DNA of 64,000 nt from Amycolatopsis alba DSM 44262 (GCF_000384215.1 NZ_KB913032.1:1203021-1267020), one strand, 5' to 3'; counted from the stretch's first letter, positions 17,666 to 25,687 are shown. Notes: generated from the letters alone by a model not told the origin. Numbers and translations: made by a program.

Positions 17666-18543
17666 TCTACCGCTACCGGTTCATCTCCGAGCATCGCGCC
17701 GAGTTCGGCGTGAAGCGGCTGTGCCAGGTTTTGGGTCTGCGCCGGCAGGGCTTCCACGAATGGGCCGCCGCCGAAGCCGTCCGGGAGGCCGCCGCGGAAC
17801 AGGAGCGGGAACTGATAGCGGTGATCGCCTCGATCCACGCGCAGCACCGAGGCGCCTATGGGCAGCCCCGCATCACCGCGGAACTGCGCCGCCGCGGACA
17901 CGTGGTGAACCACAAGCGAGTCGAGCGGTTGATGCGGGAGCAGGGCCTGACCGGGATCACCCGCCGCAAACGCCGGAGCCTGACCAGACCCGCCGCCGCT
18001 GCGGTGACGGCGGTGGCGGATGTGATCCGCCGCGATTTCACCGCGCGGGAGCCGGGGCAGAGGTTTGTCGGGGACATCACCTACCTGCCCACGTTCCAGG
18101 GCTGGCTTTACCTGGCCACGGTGATCGATCTGCACAACCGTGAGGTCGTCGGGCACGCGATGGGCGATCACCTGCGCGCCGATCTGGTCTGTGACGCGAT
18201 CACCCTCGCCGGCGCACGCGGCCTGATCGGCCCCGGCGCGGTGTTCCACTCCGACCGCGGCGTCCAGTACACCTCCGGCCAATTCCGGGCCGCGCTCACC
18301 GAGCACCGGATCAGGCCGTCGATCGGACGGACCGGATCCTGCTACGACAACGCCGTCGCCGAAGCGTTCTTCGCCACCCTCAAAACCGAGATCGGCACCA
18401 CCATCTGGCGCACCCGCGACCAGGCACGACACGACCTATACCGCTACCTCCACTACTACAACCACAACCGTCTACATTCGACACTCAACCACCGAACACC
18501 CCACGAAACCCGAACCAGCTACCATCAGCAACAAGCCGCGTGA
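17662..18543 (+). CDS. IS3-family transposase OrfB (DDE integrase)
   Basis: 293 residues. N-terminal HTH_21-like region (about 45-105), then the rve integrase core with the catalytic triad: Asp in FVGDITYLP, Asp in VFHSDRGVQY and Glu in DNAVAEAFFATLKTE, with the usual D-E spacing. Complete and uninterrupted to the C-terminal YYNHNRLHSTLNHRTP motif. Confidence 0.95.
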   Translation: MIYRYRFISEHRAEFGVKRLCQVLGLRRQGFHEWAAAEAVREAAAEQERELIAVIASIHAQHRGAYGQPRITAELRRRGHVVNHKRVERLMREQGLTGITRRKRRSLTRPAAAAVTAVADVIRRDFTAREPGQRFVGDITYLPTFQGWLYLATVIDLHNREVVGHAMGDHLRADLVCDAITLAGARGLIGPGAVFHSDRGVQYTSGQFRAALTEHRIRPSIGRTGSCYDNAVAEAFFATLKTEIGTTIWRTRDQARHDLYRYLHYYNHNRLHSTLNHRTPHETRTSYHQQQAA

Positions 18544-18576
18544 AAACCCCGTGTCCGGCAACCGGGGGCAACTCCA

Positions 18577-18685
18577 CCTGTGTCCAGATGGACGACTCAC
18601 GGCGGGCACCCGGCCGCGATCGTGTCGTCCACGCAGTCACGCGTGTCGTCCGTCTGATCACACGAGCCGTCCGGCCGGTCACGCG
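18577..18685. repeat. 21-bp repeats right of the IS, copy 2 (right half)
   Basis: CCTG target duplicate, rest of the split reverse unit (to 18597), 25-bp G+C-rich centre (18598-18622), then forward units 18623-18643, 18644-18664 and 18665-18685. With the left half this makes three reverse plus three forward units around a centre, the same layout as 7269-7397. Confidence 0.78.
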
Positions 18686-18706
18686 GCGGTGAGACGTCGG
18701 TACAGC

Positions 18707-18760
18707 TGGTCGTGAGTGGCGTTTCGGGTCAGAGCCAAGGGTGTCTTAGGTGCCTACTGG
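18707..18760. repeat. 54-bp direct repeat, right copy
   Basis: Same orientation and length as 17204-17257, seven mismatches. Followed by two further forward 21-bp units at 18795-18815 and 18816-18836. Confidence 0.75.
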
Positions 18761-18794
18761 ATCGTGGCCGCGGTTGATCATGGGGTCCGTCGCG

Positions 18795-18836
18795 TGGCGT
18801 CCATCTGGACACGTGTGTCGTCTCTTCCGTCACGCG
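18795..18836. repeat. Two extra forward 21-bp repeat units
   Basis: TGGCGTCC-type unit 18795-18815 and TGTCGTCT-type unit 18816-18836, both ending ACGTG/ACGCG like the other units. No reverse-oriented partners nearby. Confidence 0.6.
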
Positions 18837-18855
18837 AGTTCGCGGCCGCGGGTGT

Positions 18856-18904
18856 CGTGAAAGCCACTTTCGCGACGCCTGATGTCCCGAAAGTGGCTTT
18901 CGCG
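18856..18904. terminator. 17-bp-arm hairpin, GAAAGCCACTTTC type
   Basis: Arms 18856-18872 and 18888-18904 pair with one G-U. Each arm is itself CGAAAG-cca-CTTTCG-like, so one long or two short hairpins can form. Nearly identical to 35735-35789. Lies between the IS region and convergent DUF1330 gene. Confidence 0.65.
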
Positions 18905-18970
18905 GCGCTGCCCGGCCTCACTGGACGCGAGGTCAGCCGGGCGGGGCCGTGAACGAGCCAGAGATGCACG

Positions 18971-19029
18971 GGTGTCCTGAAGGCCCCCTTTGAGACGTTC
19001 AACGTCTCAAAGGGGGCCTTCAGGACACC
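18971..19029. terminator. Perfect 28-bp-arm hairpin
   Basis: Arms 18971-18998 and 19002-19029, 3-nt loop TCA, no mismatch, no T-run. Contains GAAGGCCCCCTTT, related to hairpins at 1254 and 30118. Probably a terminator for genes converging on this gap. Confidence 0.75.
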
Positions 19030-19051
19030 GCGACAACCGCCCTCGCGACGG

Positions 19052-19095
19052 TCGTGAGTGGTAAGGACCGCCAGAACCCGAATCGCCACTCACGA
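19052..19095. terminator. TCGTGAGTGG / CCACTCACGA inverted repeat at DUF1330 stop
   Basis: 10-bp perfect arms 19052-19061 and 19086-19095; the right arm includes the DUF1330 stop codon. The GTGAGTGG word is also in the 54-bp repeats and in the hairpin at 60425-60474. Confidence 0.5.
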
Positions 19096-19437
19096 GGCCC
19101 GCAGCGCTCGCAACTCAGCCGCCATCGCCGCCGAGTCGTGATCCGGCCCGCATCCCTCCACCAGGATCAGGTCACCGGGGATGTGGTCCGCCCTCAGGTG
19201 CAGGATCTCCCGGTAGGCGGGCGACGCGTACCACTCGCGGGCCACGGCCATGCTCGGGAACCCGATCATCACCAGCGCTCCCGGCCACTCCCCTTCGAGG
19301 ACCTCGACTTCGGTCCCGTGCACGAGGAACTTGCCGCCGTAGGGGTCGAGCGTGGCCTGGATCCGCTCCAGGTACTCGAGCACCTCTTCGGTCGGCGCGG
19401 CGGTGGGGCGAAGGTGAGCGATGCCGTACGCGTTCAT
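19090..19437 (-). CDS. DUF1330 domain protein
   Basis: 115 residues from ATG 19437, which follows CTGGGAGGA at good spacing; longer in-frame starts lack this. Dimeric alpha/beta-barrel (ferredoxin-like) fold signature: MNAYGIAHLRPT, GGKFLVHGTEVEVLEGEWPG, FPSMAVAREWYASPAYREIL. This family is small, cytosolic and of unknown reaction. It lies downstream of priA on the same strand with a 79-bp gap. Confidence 0.85.
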   Translation of the reverse strand: MNAYGIAHLRPTAAPTEEVLEYLERIQATLDPYGGKFLVHGTEVEVLEGEWPGALVMIGFPSMAVAREWYASPAYREILHLRADHIPGDLILVEGCGPDHDSAAMAAELRALRAS

Positions 19438-19516
19438 GGTGTCCTCCCAGGGTTTGTTGTCCTGGAAGGAATCCTGTCCGAACGAGCGCGTGGCGTCGAT
19501 TACCTCGAAGGTAAGC

Positions 19517-20254
19517 TCAGAACTCCGCGACGGCGGCGAGCGCCTCGGGCAGCGTGAACGCGCCTGCGTAGAGCGCCTTGCCGACGATGGAGCCTTCGAC
19601 ACCGTCGCGCGCGAGCGCGGCCATCGCGCGGAGGTCGTCCACACTGGACACGCCACCGGAGGCGATGACCGGCGCGTCGGTGCGGGCGGCGACCTCGCGG
19701 AGCAGGTCGATGTTCGGGCCCTGGAGGGTGCCGTCCTTGCTCACGTCGGTGACGACGTAGCGCTGCGCGCCATCGCGGTCGAGCCGGTCGAGGACCTCCC
19801 AGAGGTCACCGCCGTCCTGCGTCCAGCCGCGGGCGGACAGCCGGTGCCCGGCCTCGGTGATCCGCACGTCCAGTCCGATGGCGACGCGGTCGCCGTAGGA
19901 GGAGACGACCTTCGCGGTCCACTCCGGGTCTTCCAGCGCGGCGGTGCCGAGGTTGACGCGGCGGGCACCGGTGGCCAGCGCGGCCTCCAGCGAGGCGTCG
20001 TCGCGGATGCCGCCGGACAGCTCCACCTGGACGTCCAGCTTCGCGACGACCTCGGCGAGCAGTTCGCGGTTGGAACCCTTGCCGAAGGCGGCGTCGAGGT
20101 CCACCAGATGGATCCACTCCGCCCCGTCACGCTGCCAGGCGAGCGCCGCCTCCAGCGGGCTGCCATAGGAGGTTTCGGTGCCGGCCTCGCCCTGGACGAG
20201 TCGCACGGCCTGGCCATCGGCCACATCAACGGCGGGAAGGAGCGTGAAAGTCAC
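19517..20254 (-). CDS. priA: Phosphoribosyl isomerase A, bifunctional HisA/TrpF
   Basis: 245 residues, TIM barrel. Catalytic Asp in [15 protein letters not shown] and in [15 protein letters not shown]; phosphate loops [10 protein letters not shown] and [11 protein letters not shown]. In actinobacteria without trpF this enzyme isomerises both ProFAR (His) and PRA (Trp); no trpF occurs in the trp cluster here, so dual function is expected. GTG start is nine bases after the hisH stop. A TAGAGT hexamer overlaps that stop, so a leaderless internal promoter is possible. Confidence 0.95.
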   Translation of the reverse strand: MTFTLLPAVDVADGQAVRLVQGEAGTETSYGSPLEAALAWQRDGAEWIHLVDLDAAFGKGSNRELLAEVVAKLDVQVELSGGIRDDASLEAALATGARRVNLGTAALEDPEWTAKVVSSYGDRVAIGLDVRITEAGHRLSARGWTQDGGDLWEVLDRLDRDGAQRYVVTDVSKDGTLQGPNIDLLREVAARTDAPVIASGGVSSVDDLRAMAALARDGVEGSIVGKALYAGAFTLPEALAAVAEF

Positions 20255-20263
20255 GCGCCCACT

Positions 20264-20902
20264 CTAAGCGAGGGTCTCGAGCCAGTTGCGCAGCAGGTGC
20301 GCCCCGGCGTCCCCGGACTTCTCCGGGTGGAACTGCGTCGCCCACAACGGCCCGTTCTCGACGGCGGCGACGAAGTCCTGGCCGTGGTTCGCCCAGGTCA
20401 CCTTGGGCTGCTGCCCGGCGAGGCCGGAGTCCAGTTCCCAGGTCCGCGCGGCGTAGGAGTGCACGAAATAGAACCGCGTGTCCGCGTCGAGCCCGGCGAA
20501 CAGCAGCGAGTCTTCGGGCGCGCGGACGGTGTTCCAGCCCATGTGGGGCAGGACGTCGGCCTCCAGCCTGTCGACCGTGCCGGGCCACTCACCGGCGCCC
20601 TCGGCTTCGACGCCGTGCTCGACACCGCGTTCGAACAGGATCTGCATGCCGACGCAGATGCCCAGCACGGGGCGGCCACCGGCGAGGCGTTTGCCGATGA
20701 TCTTCTCCCCCGATACCGACCGCAGCCCTTCCATGCAGGCCGAGAAGGCTCCGACACCAGGGACGACCAGGCCGTCGGCCTCGAGCGCGGCATGAGGGTC
20801 CGCGGTGACCTCGACGTTTGCGCCGGCGCGCTCGACGGCGCGTTCGGCGGACCGGAGATTGCCGGACCCGTAGTCCAGGATCACCACGCGAGGAGTAGCC
20901 AC
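20264..20902 (-). CDS. hisH: Imidazole glycerol phosphate synthase, glutamine amidotransferase subunit
   Basis: 212 residues. Class I amidotransferase: nucleophile Cys in GICVGMQ, catalytic His/Glu in [10 protein letters not shown], oxyanion strand near PGVGAF. Supplies ammonia to HisF. GTG 20902 chosen since [10 protein letters not shown] must be near the N-terminus and TAACCT lies seven bases upstream (20915-20910), pointing to a leaderless transcript. Upstream his genes are 9.5 kb away. Confidence 0.96.
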   Translation of the reverse strand: MATPRVVILDYGSGNLRSAERAVERAGANVEVTADPHAALEADGLVVPGVGAFSACMEGLRSVSGEKIIGKRLAGGRPVLGICVGMQILFERGVEHGVEAEGAGEWPGTVDRLEADVLPHMGWNTVRAPEDSLLFAGLDADTRFYFVHSYAARTWELDSGLAGQQPKVTWANHGQDFVAAVENGPLWATQFHPEKSGDAGAHLLRNWLETLA

Positions 20903-21023
20903 GCGGCCCAGGTTAGCGGACCGAGTTTTCTGCGGATTCCCCGTTTCGGCCTTCACTCGACTGGGTATTAAGGCCTCCGAGTGAAAGGCCGGCGCTGGAC
21001 CGCCCTGCACTTCTGGAGGAACG
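20903..21023. promoter_or_regulatory. hisH / small-gene divergent region
   Basis: Holds the hisH -10 hexamer (minus, 20915-20910) and, toward the small gene, a bulged hairpin GGCCTTCACTCG (20948-20959) / CGAGTGAAAGGCC (20978-20990) enclosing TATTAA. GGAGGA before ATG 21024 is the ribosome-binding site. The hairpin could lie in the 5' leader or mark an operator. Confidence 0.45.
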
Positions 21024-21203
21024 ATGCAGGACGCGGACGAACTGACTCACCTGCTCCACGCCTGGCGCGAGGACATCGACAGCGTGCCTTTCCCTACCTT
21101 CGCGGAGCTGCTGATCCCGAAGCAGAAGCAGCGCTCCGCCCCCTCGATGGTGGTCTCGGCATCGGTTCAGGTGACGAAGACCACCGGATGGCGCGATCGC
21201 TGA
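21024..21203 (+). CDS. Small 59-residue protein
   Basis: ATG 21024 follows TGGAGGAACG (strong ribosome-binding site, six-base spacing) and the frame runs 59 codons to TGA. The product begins [20 protein letters not shown] and continues with a proline/lysine-rich middle and polar C-terminus; no signal peptide or TM. Not recognised. Composition and translation signals favour a real gene. It lies 72 bp before the glutaryl-CoA dehydrogenase gene and could share its transcript. Confidence 0.55.
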   Translation: MQDADELTHLLHAWREDIDSVPFPTFAELLIPKQKQRSAPSMVVSASVQVTKTTGWRDR

Positions 21204-21275
21204 CACTCGACTCCGGTCCGGTGTGTGGTTTTCTTCATAAAGCCACGACCCACCGAGCCGACCAGGAGTGACCGC

Positions 21276-22448
21276 ATGAGCAGCAGCCCGGATCCGCGCG
21301 ACTTCCTCGATCTCGACGCCGAGCTCTCCGCCGAGGACCGGGCCATCCGGGACGCCGTGCGTTCCTACGCGCAGGACCAGCTTCTGCCGAACATCGCGGA
21401 GTGGTACGAAACGGGCGCCCTGCCCGCCGCCGAACTCGCCAAGGGGTTCGGGCAGCTCGGGCTGCTCGGCATGCACCTGGAGGGTTACGGCTGCGCCGGG
21501 ACCAGCGCCGTCGCCTACGGCATCGCCTGCCGTGAGCTGGAGGCCATCGACTCCGGGCTGCGCAGCTTCGTCTCGGTGCAGGGCTCGCTGGCGATGTACG
21601 CGATCCACAAGTGGGGCACCGAGGAGCAGAAGCAGGAGTGGCTGCCGCGGATGGCCGCCGGTGAGGCGCTCGGCTGTTTCGGGCTGACCGAGCCGGACGC
21701 CGGCAGCGACCCCGGCGCGATGCGGACCCGCGCGGTGCGCGACGGCGCGGACTGGGTGCTGAGCGGCACGAAGATGTGGATCACCAACGGAACCGTCGCC
21801 GACGTCGCGGTCGTCTGGGCGCAGACCGACGAGGGCGTGCGCGGCTTCGTCGTCCCCACGAACACGCCGGGTTTCACCGCGAACGAGGTCAAGCACAAGC
21901 TGTCGCTGCGGGCCTCGCTGACCGCGGAACTCGTGCTCGACGGCGTCCGCTTGCCGGAATCCGCGGCGTTCCCCGAGGTACGGGGGCTGCGCGGCCCGCT
22001 GTCCTGCCTGAACGAGGCGCGCTACGGGATCCTGTTCGGCGTCGTCGGCGCCGCTCGTTCCTGCTACGAGACCGCGCTGGAGTACACGCTGAGCCGGGAA
22101 CAGTTCGGCAAGCCGCTGGCCGGGTTCCAGCTCACCCAGCGCAAACTCGCCGACCTCGTCGTCGAGGTCAACCGCGCGGGACTGGTCGCGCTGCGGATCG
22201 GGCGGCTCAAGGACGCCGGGACGCTGCACCACAACCACGTCAGCTTCGGCAAGCTCGCCAACGTCCGCTCCGCGCTGGAGGTCGCCAGGACCGCGCGCGC
22301 CATGCTCGGCGCCAACGGGATCTCGCTGGAGTATCCGGTGATGCGGCATATGTCGAACCTCGAAACCGTGCTGACCTACGAAGGGACCGAAGAGATGCAC
22401 GCGCTCTCGCTCGGCCAGTCGGTCACCGGGATCGCCGCCTTCCGCTGA
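21276..22448 (+). CDS. Glutaryl-CoA dehydrogenase-like acyl-CoA dehydrogenase
   Basis: 390 residues from ATG 21276, with AGGAG upstream. FAD flavoprotein of the acyl-CoA dehydrogenase fold: GCFGLTEPDAGSDPG (flavin/substrate loop), KMWITNG, REQFGKPLAGFQLTQ and the C-terminal LTYEGTEEMHALSLGQSVTGI, which carries the catalytic Glu in the position characteristic of glutaryl-CoA dehydrogenases. Decarboxylating oxidation of glutaryl-CoA to crotonyl-CoA in Lys/Trp breakdown is the likely reaction. Confidence 0.92.
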   Translation: MSSSPDPRDFLDLDAELSAEDRAIRDAVRSYAQDQLLPNIAEWYETGALPAAELAKGFGQLGLLGMHLEGYGCAGTSAVAYGIACRELEAIDSGLRSFVSVQGSLAMYAIHKWGTEEQKQEWLPRMAAGEALGCFGLTEPDAGSDPGAMRTRAVRDGADWVLSGTKMWITNGTVADVAVVWAQTDEGVRGFVVPTNTPGFTANEVKHKLSLRASLTAELVLDGVRLPESAAFPEVRGLRGPLSCLNEARYGILFGVVGAARSCYETALEYTLSREQFGKPLAGFQLTQRKLADLVVEVNRAGLVALRIGRLKDAGTLHHNHVSFGKLANVRSALEVARTARAMLGANGISLEYPVMRHMSNLETVLTYEGTEEMHALSLGQSVTGIAAFR

Positions 22449-22492
22449 GCTGTCCGCCGAAAACTGTCGGTGCGGGCTTTTAGAGTCCGCGC

Positions 22493-23161
22493 ATGATCGA
22501 TTCCGCCGAGTTCCAGTCCGTCGTCGAGCTGCGCCGGTACACCCTGCACCCCGGCCGCCGGGACGAGCTGATCGAGCTCTTCGAACGCGAGTTCGTGGAG
22601 AGCCAGGAAGCCTGCGGCATGCGTCTGTTCGGCCTGTTCCGCGATCCGGCGGAGCCGGACAAGTTCGTGTGGTTGCGTGGTTTCCGGGACATGGGGGCCA
22701 GGCGGGCCGCGCTCGAAGCGTTCTACGGCGGGCCCGTGTGGGGCGAACACGGCCCGGCGGCGAACGAGACGATGATCGACGCCTCCGACGTCCTGCTGTT
22801 GCGCCCGTCCGGGCCGGGCTTCCCCGCTCCGGACGGCGCCGCGGATTCCGTCGTGCTGGTGACGGTGTGCCATCCGGCCGGCCCCGTCAAGGAGTTCTCC
22901 GAGCACTTCGCCGACACCGTCGCCCCTGCTCTGCGGGAAGCCGGCGTGGAGACGTTCGGCCACTTCGAAACCGAGCCCGCGGAGAACACCTTTTCCCGGC
23001 TTCCCGTGCGAGAGAACGAGACGGTGTTCGTCTGGTTCTCGAAGGTCACCGCAGAACACCGGGAGCTCCTCGACCGGACGGGTGCCGAGCTCGAAAGCAG
23101 GCTCGAACGTCCTTGGCTGCAACGACAGCTGACACCGACCGCGCGGTCAGTCCTGCGCTGA
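22493..23161 (+). CDS. NIPSNAP family protein
   Basis: 222 residues, two tandem ferredoxin-like halves. VVELRRYTLHPGRRDELIELFE at the start and the GMRLFGLFRDPAEPDKFVWLRGF segment are typical of NIPSNAP-domain proteins. Function in bacteria is unknown. TAGAGT six bases before the ATG indicates a leaderless start. Its 3' end overlaps the convergent NUDIX gene by 15 bp. Confidence 0.85.
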   Translation: MIDSAEFQSVVELRRYTLHPGRRDELIELFEREFVESQEACGMRLFGLFRDPAEPDKFVWLRGFRDMGARRAALEAFYGGPVWGEHGPAANETMIDASDVLLLRPSGPGFPAPDGAADSVVLVTVCHPAGPVKEFSEHFADTVAPALREAGVETFGHFETEPAENTFSRLPVRENETVFVWFSKVTAEHRELLDRTGAELESRLERPWLQRQLTPTARSVLR

Positions 23162-23575
23162 AAGGAGGTCCGCGAGACCGTCCGGATACAGGATCGCCTT
23201 GCCGCTCACGACCTCGGCCAGCGGCAGCCAATGCACGCGTGCGCCGTCGTCGAGCACCACGCCGACCTCGTCACGCTCGTAGAACGTCTTGTCGGCCAGG
23301 TCGGCGGTGAACAGGAACACGATCTCGTGCCCCGGCCTGCCTTCGAAGGTGAACACGTTTTCCAGCACGGCGATCTGCTCGACCGCGGTCAGCTCCGCCG
23401 CGAGTTCCTCCTGGAATTCGCGGTGGAGCGCTTCGACGGCGGTCTCCCCGAACTCGATCCCGCCACCGAGCGGGCGATGGTAGGTCTCCCCCTTGGCGTT
23501 GTCACGGCCTTCGAACACGAGAAGGTCTTCACCGCGGCGGATGACCCCGAGCGCGAGCGGGCGGATCTTCGTCAT
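23147..23575 (-). CDS. NUDIX hydrolase
   Basis: 142 residues. The Nudix box spans GGGIEFGETAVEALHREF then QEEL (about residues 37-58) with the catalytic REFQEEL helix. ATG 23575 chosen because the domain starts directly after it and TAGCGT lies seven bases upstream (leaderless). Hydrolyses a nucleoside diphosphate derivative; substrate not predictable. Overlaps the convergent NIPSNAP gene by 15 bp. Confidence 0.9.
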   Translation of the reverse strand: MTKIRPLALGVIRRGEDLLVFEGRDNAKGETYHRPLGGGIEFGETAVEALHREFQEELAAELTAVEQIAVLENVFTFEGRPGHEIVFLFTADLADKTFYERDEVGVVLDDGARVHWLPLAEVVSGKAILYPDGLADLLSAQD

Positions 23576-23585
23576 CGCGGTGACG

Positions 23586-24470
23586 CTAGCGGAGGAATTC
23601 CTTGACCGCCAAGGCGATCGAGCCGGCGTCGAGGCCGTGTGCGAGATCGTGGTCGGCCATTTCGCCGTAGATCCGCACTTCGGCGTCGCGCCGGACACCG
23701 AGGGAGAGCAGCCGGTGCGGTGTCTCCGACAGCGCGCTTGCCACCGCGTGCGCGGACGTCCCCGCGAGGTAGGGCTCGACCAGCACGACGTCGGTGGCGC
23801 CCGCGGCGTCGACGGCCGAACGCAGCCCGGCGGCGTCGAACGGCCGGATCGTCGAGGTGTAGAGCACGGTCACGTCGAGGTCGGCGGTCGCTTCCAGCGT
23901 CCGGTCGAGCATCGGCCCGACGGCAACCACGACCCCTCGGCCGCCTTCGCGCAGCGTCTGCAGTCCGGCGCCCAGATGCGCTTTCGCGTTCTCCTGCGCG
24001 GAAAGCCGGAGATAGACCCGCCCGTTGCCGGGGATGGACTCCAGCAGCAGCCGTCGCGCTTCTCCGGGGTGACCTGGCACGTGCACGGTCCAGCCGGGCA
24101 GCGTGTCGATGAGGGCGACGTCCCCTGGTGCCTGATGTGTCCGCCCGGCGGTCGGCATGTCGTACGACGCGCCGGAAGACACCAGCACGGCGCCGACGTC
24201 CTGGTGCCCGAGGTCGAGTTTGACCTGCTCGAACGCCCGCTCCACGAGGAACGACGAGAAGGTGTGGACGATCGGGCGCATCCCGGCCAGCGCCAGCCCG
24301 CCCGCGGTGCTCATCATCAGCTGCTCGCGGATACCGACGTTGAGCACCCGGTCCGGATGCTTCCTCGCGGCGAAGGCGAGCTGCGCCGCGGAAATGTCGG
24401 CGAGCACGACGGCGACGTTCGGATCGTTGTCGAGTGCCTCGGCGGCGGCGTTGAGGAAGGTTTCACGCAT
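23586..24470 (-). CDS. Transketolase C-terminal subunit (split transketolase)
   Basis: 294 residues (ATG 24470; GTG 24476 also possible). Pyrimidine-binding domain plus C-terminal domain: VAVVLADISAAQLAF, RVLNVGIREQLMMSTAGGLALAG with the Glu that activates the ThDP pyrimidine, and TFSSFLVERAFEQVKLDLG. Pairs with the N-terminal subunit encoded 4-10 bases upstream to make a full ThDP enzyme. Sugar substrate uncertain; split transketolases often serve specialised pathways. Confidence 0.88.
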   Translation of the reverse strand: MRETFLNAAAEALDNDPNVAVVLADISAAQLAFAARKHPDRVLNVGIREQLMMSTAGGLALAGMRPIVHTFSSFLVERAFEQVKLDLGHQDVGAVLVSSGASYDMPTAGRTHQAPGDVALIDTLPGWTVHVPGHPGEARRLLLESIPGNGRVYLRLSAQENAKAHLGAGLQTLREGGRGVVVAVGPMLDRTLEATADLDVTVLYTSTIRPFDAAGLRSAVDAAGATDVVLVEPYLAGTSAHAVASALSETPHRLLSLGVRRDAEVRIYGEMADHDLAHGLDAGSIALAVKEFLR

Positions 24471-24480
24471 GTCCACGGCT

Positions 24481-25173
24481 TCAGGCCTTCCGCTCGACGG
24501 TCGCGACCACGGCGAGCGGCCGGTCCGGATGGGGTGTGGTGAAGGCTTCGTAGAGCGCCTCGTGATCACGGCCGTCGACGGTGCGGGTGACCCAGCCCTC
24601 GACCTCGAACCGGCGCGCGATCCCGCCCGGCCAGCCGTGGGTGGCCGAGGAGTTGTCGACGACGACCGCGGTCAGCTGCGGCATGCCGATCCGGCCCGCG
24701 ACCGCGATGGCCTCGGAGTTGGAGCCTTCGTCGAGCTCCGCGTCGCCGATGAGGGTGACGACCTTGGCTTCACGGAATCCCTTGGCACGCAGGCCGAACA
24801 CGGTGCCGATGGCCAGCGGCAGCCCGTGGCCGAGTGACCCGCTGGCGATCTCGGCGCCGGGCAGCCTCGCCCGGTCGGGGTGGTGTCCGAGCCGGGACTC
24901 CGCCGACGTCCAATCGGCGAGTTCCTCTTCGTGGATGAAGCCCTTCTTCGTCAGCACGGCGTAGTAGGCCATCGGGCCGTGGCCCTTCGACAGCAGGAAA
25001 CGGTCGCGGCCGGGGTCGCGGAAGGTCTCCGGAGTGATGTCGAGCACGCGGTCGTAGAGCACCCACAGGACGTCCACAGTGGACTCCGCGGCGGCTTGAT
25101 GCTTCTCGTCCCCGGTCATCAGCGAGATCAGCCGCGGCAGATCCTCGTAGCCGGTCTTGGTGTCGGTGGTCAT
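24481..25173 (-). CDS. Transketolase N-terminal subunit (split transketolase)
   Basis: 230 residues from ATG 25173. Diphosphate-binding domain: FLLSKGHGPMAYYAVL, GSLGHGLPLAIGTVFG and the ThDP motif from VTLIGDAELDEGSNSEAI through AVVVDNS. The enzyme needs the subunit encoded immediately downstream. Divergent from soxR with a candidate SoxR box between them, suggesting redox control of this sugar-rearrangement step. Confidence 0.9.
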   Translation of the reverse strand: MTTDTKTGYEDLPRLISLMTGDEKHQAAAESTVDVLWVLYDRVLDITPETFRDPGRDRFLLSKGHGPMAYYAVLTKKGFIHEEELADWTSAESRLGHHPDRARLPGAEIASGSLGHGLPLAIGTVFGLRAKGFREAKVVTLIGDAELDEGSNSEAIAVAGRIGMPQLTAVVVDNSSATHGWPGGIARRFEVEGWVTRTVDGRDHEALYEAFTTPHPDRPLAVVATVERKA

Positions 25174-25188
25174 GATCCGAGGGTGCAA

Positions 25189-25212
25189 CCTCGACTTAAG
25201 TAGAAGTCAAGG
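25189..25212. promoter_or_regulatory. Candidate SoxR box
   Basis: CCTCGACTT (25189-25197), AAGTAG, AAGTCAAGG (25204-25212): near-perfect inverted repeat (8 of 9). It lies between plus-strand TCGACT (25191-25196) and TAGCCT (25214-25219), 17-bp spacing, where MerR-family activators bind. TAGCCT is six bases before the soxR GTG, so that transcript is leaderless. Confidence 0.6.
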
Positions 25213-25225
25213 CTAGCCTGGCGAC

Positions 25226-25687
25226 GTGACGAGACTGGCTGAACACCTGAGCATCGGACAGGTCGCCGACCGCAGCGGCGTGCCCCATACGGCTTTGCGT
25301 TTCTACGAGGACAAAGGGCTGATCAGCTCGGAGCGCTCGGCGGGCAACCAGCGGCGGTATCCGCGTTCGGTGCTGCGCCGGATCGCCTTCATCCGCGCCG
25401 CGCAGCGGGTCGGCCTCAGCCTGGACGACATCAGCTCGGCACTGGAGAGCCTGCCGAAGGACCACGCCCCCACGAAGGCCGACTGGGCCCGCCTTTCACG
25501 GGGCTGGCAGGACGAGCTCGACGCGCGGATCGACGCGCTGCAGCGCCTGCGCGACAGGCTGACCGGATGCGTCGGCTGCGGTTGCCTGTCCCTGCGCAGC
25601 TGCGGGCTCTACAACGCCGACGACCAGATGTCCCGCTTCGGCCCCGGCGCGGGGAAACTGCGCCCGGCCTCCGAGGGCGGCATCTGA
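25226..25687 (+). CDS. soxR: Redox-sensitive MerR-family regulator SoxR
   Basis: 153 residues from GTG 25226. MerR HTH (about 9-50: IGQVADRSGVPHTALRFYEDKGL), dimerisation helix, and the diagnostic [2Fe-2S] cluster motif CVGCGCLSLRSC (Cys-x2-Cys-x-Cys-x5-Cys, about residues 115-126). In actinobacteria SoxR responds to redox-active small molecules and activates a few genes. Here it is divergent from the split transketolase, the most obvious target, and probably regulates itself. Confidence 0.95.
   Translation: MTRLAEHLSIGQVADRSGVPHTALRFYEDKGLISSERSAGNQRRYPRSVLRRIAFIRAAQRVGLSLDDISSALESLPKDHAPTKADWARLSRGWQDELDARIDALQRLRDRLTGCVGCGCLSLRSCGLYNADDQMSRFGPGAGKLRPASEGGI

Larger units (their letters stand above)
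17314..18576 (+). mobile_element. IS3-family insertion sequence, apparently intact
   Basis: 1263 bp. Ends are TGGAGTTGCCCCC at the left and its imperfect inverted repeat at the right (terminal CAACTCCA), with further matching CGGACAC blocks inside. Flanked by a 4-bp direct repeat CCTG (17310-17313 and 18577-18580). Encodes overlapping orfA and orfB. Removing the IS and one CCTG restores a perfect 21-bp repeat unit, so the target-site duplication and boundaries are well supported. Both frames are intact, so the copy may be recent and active. Confidence 0.92.

Noticed and set aside
7269..18685. 21-bp repeats as a CRISPR array
   Set aside because: Units are contiguous without spacers, point in both directions and have no cas genes nearby.
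17204..18760. Composite transposon defined by the 54-bp repeats
   Set aside because: Only one IS is present, no cargo gene, and the repeats show no target duplication of their own.
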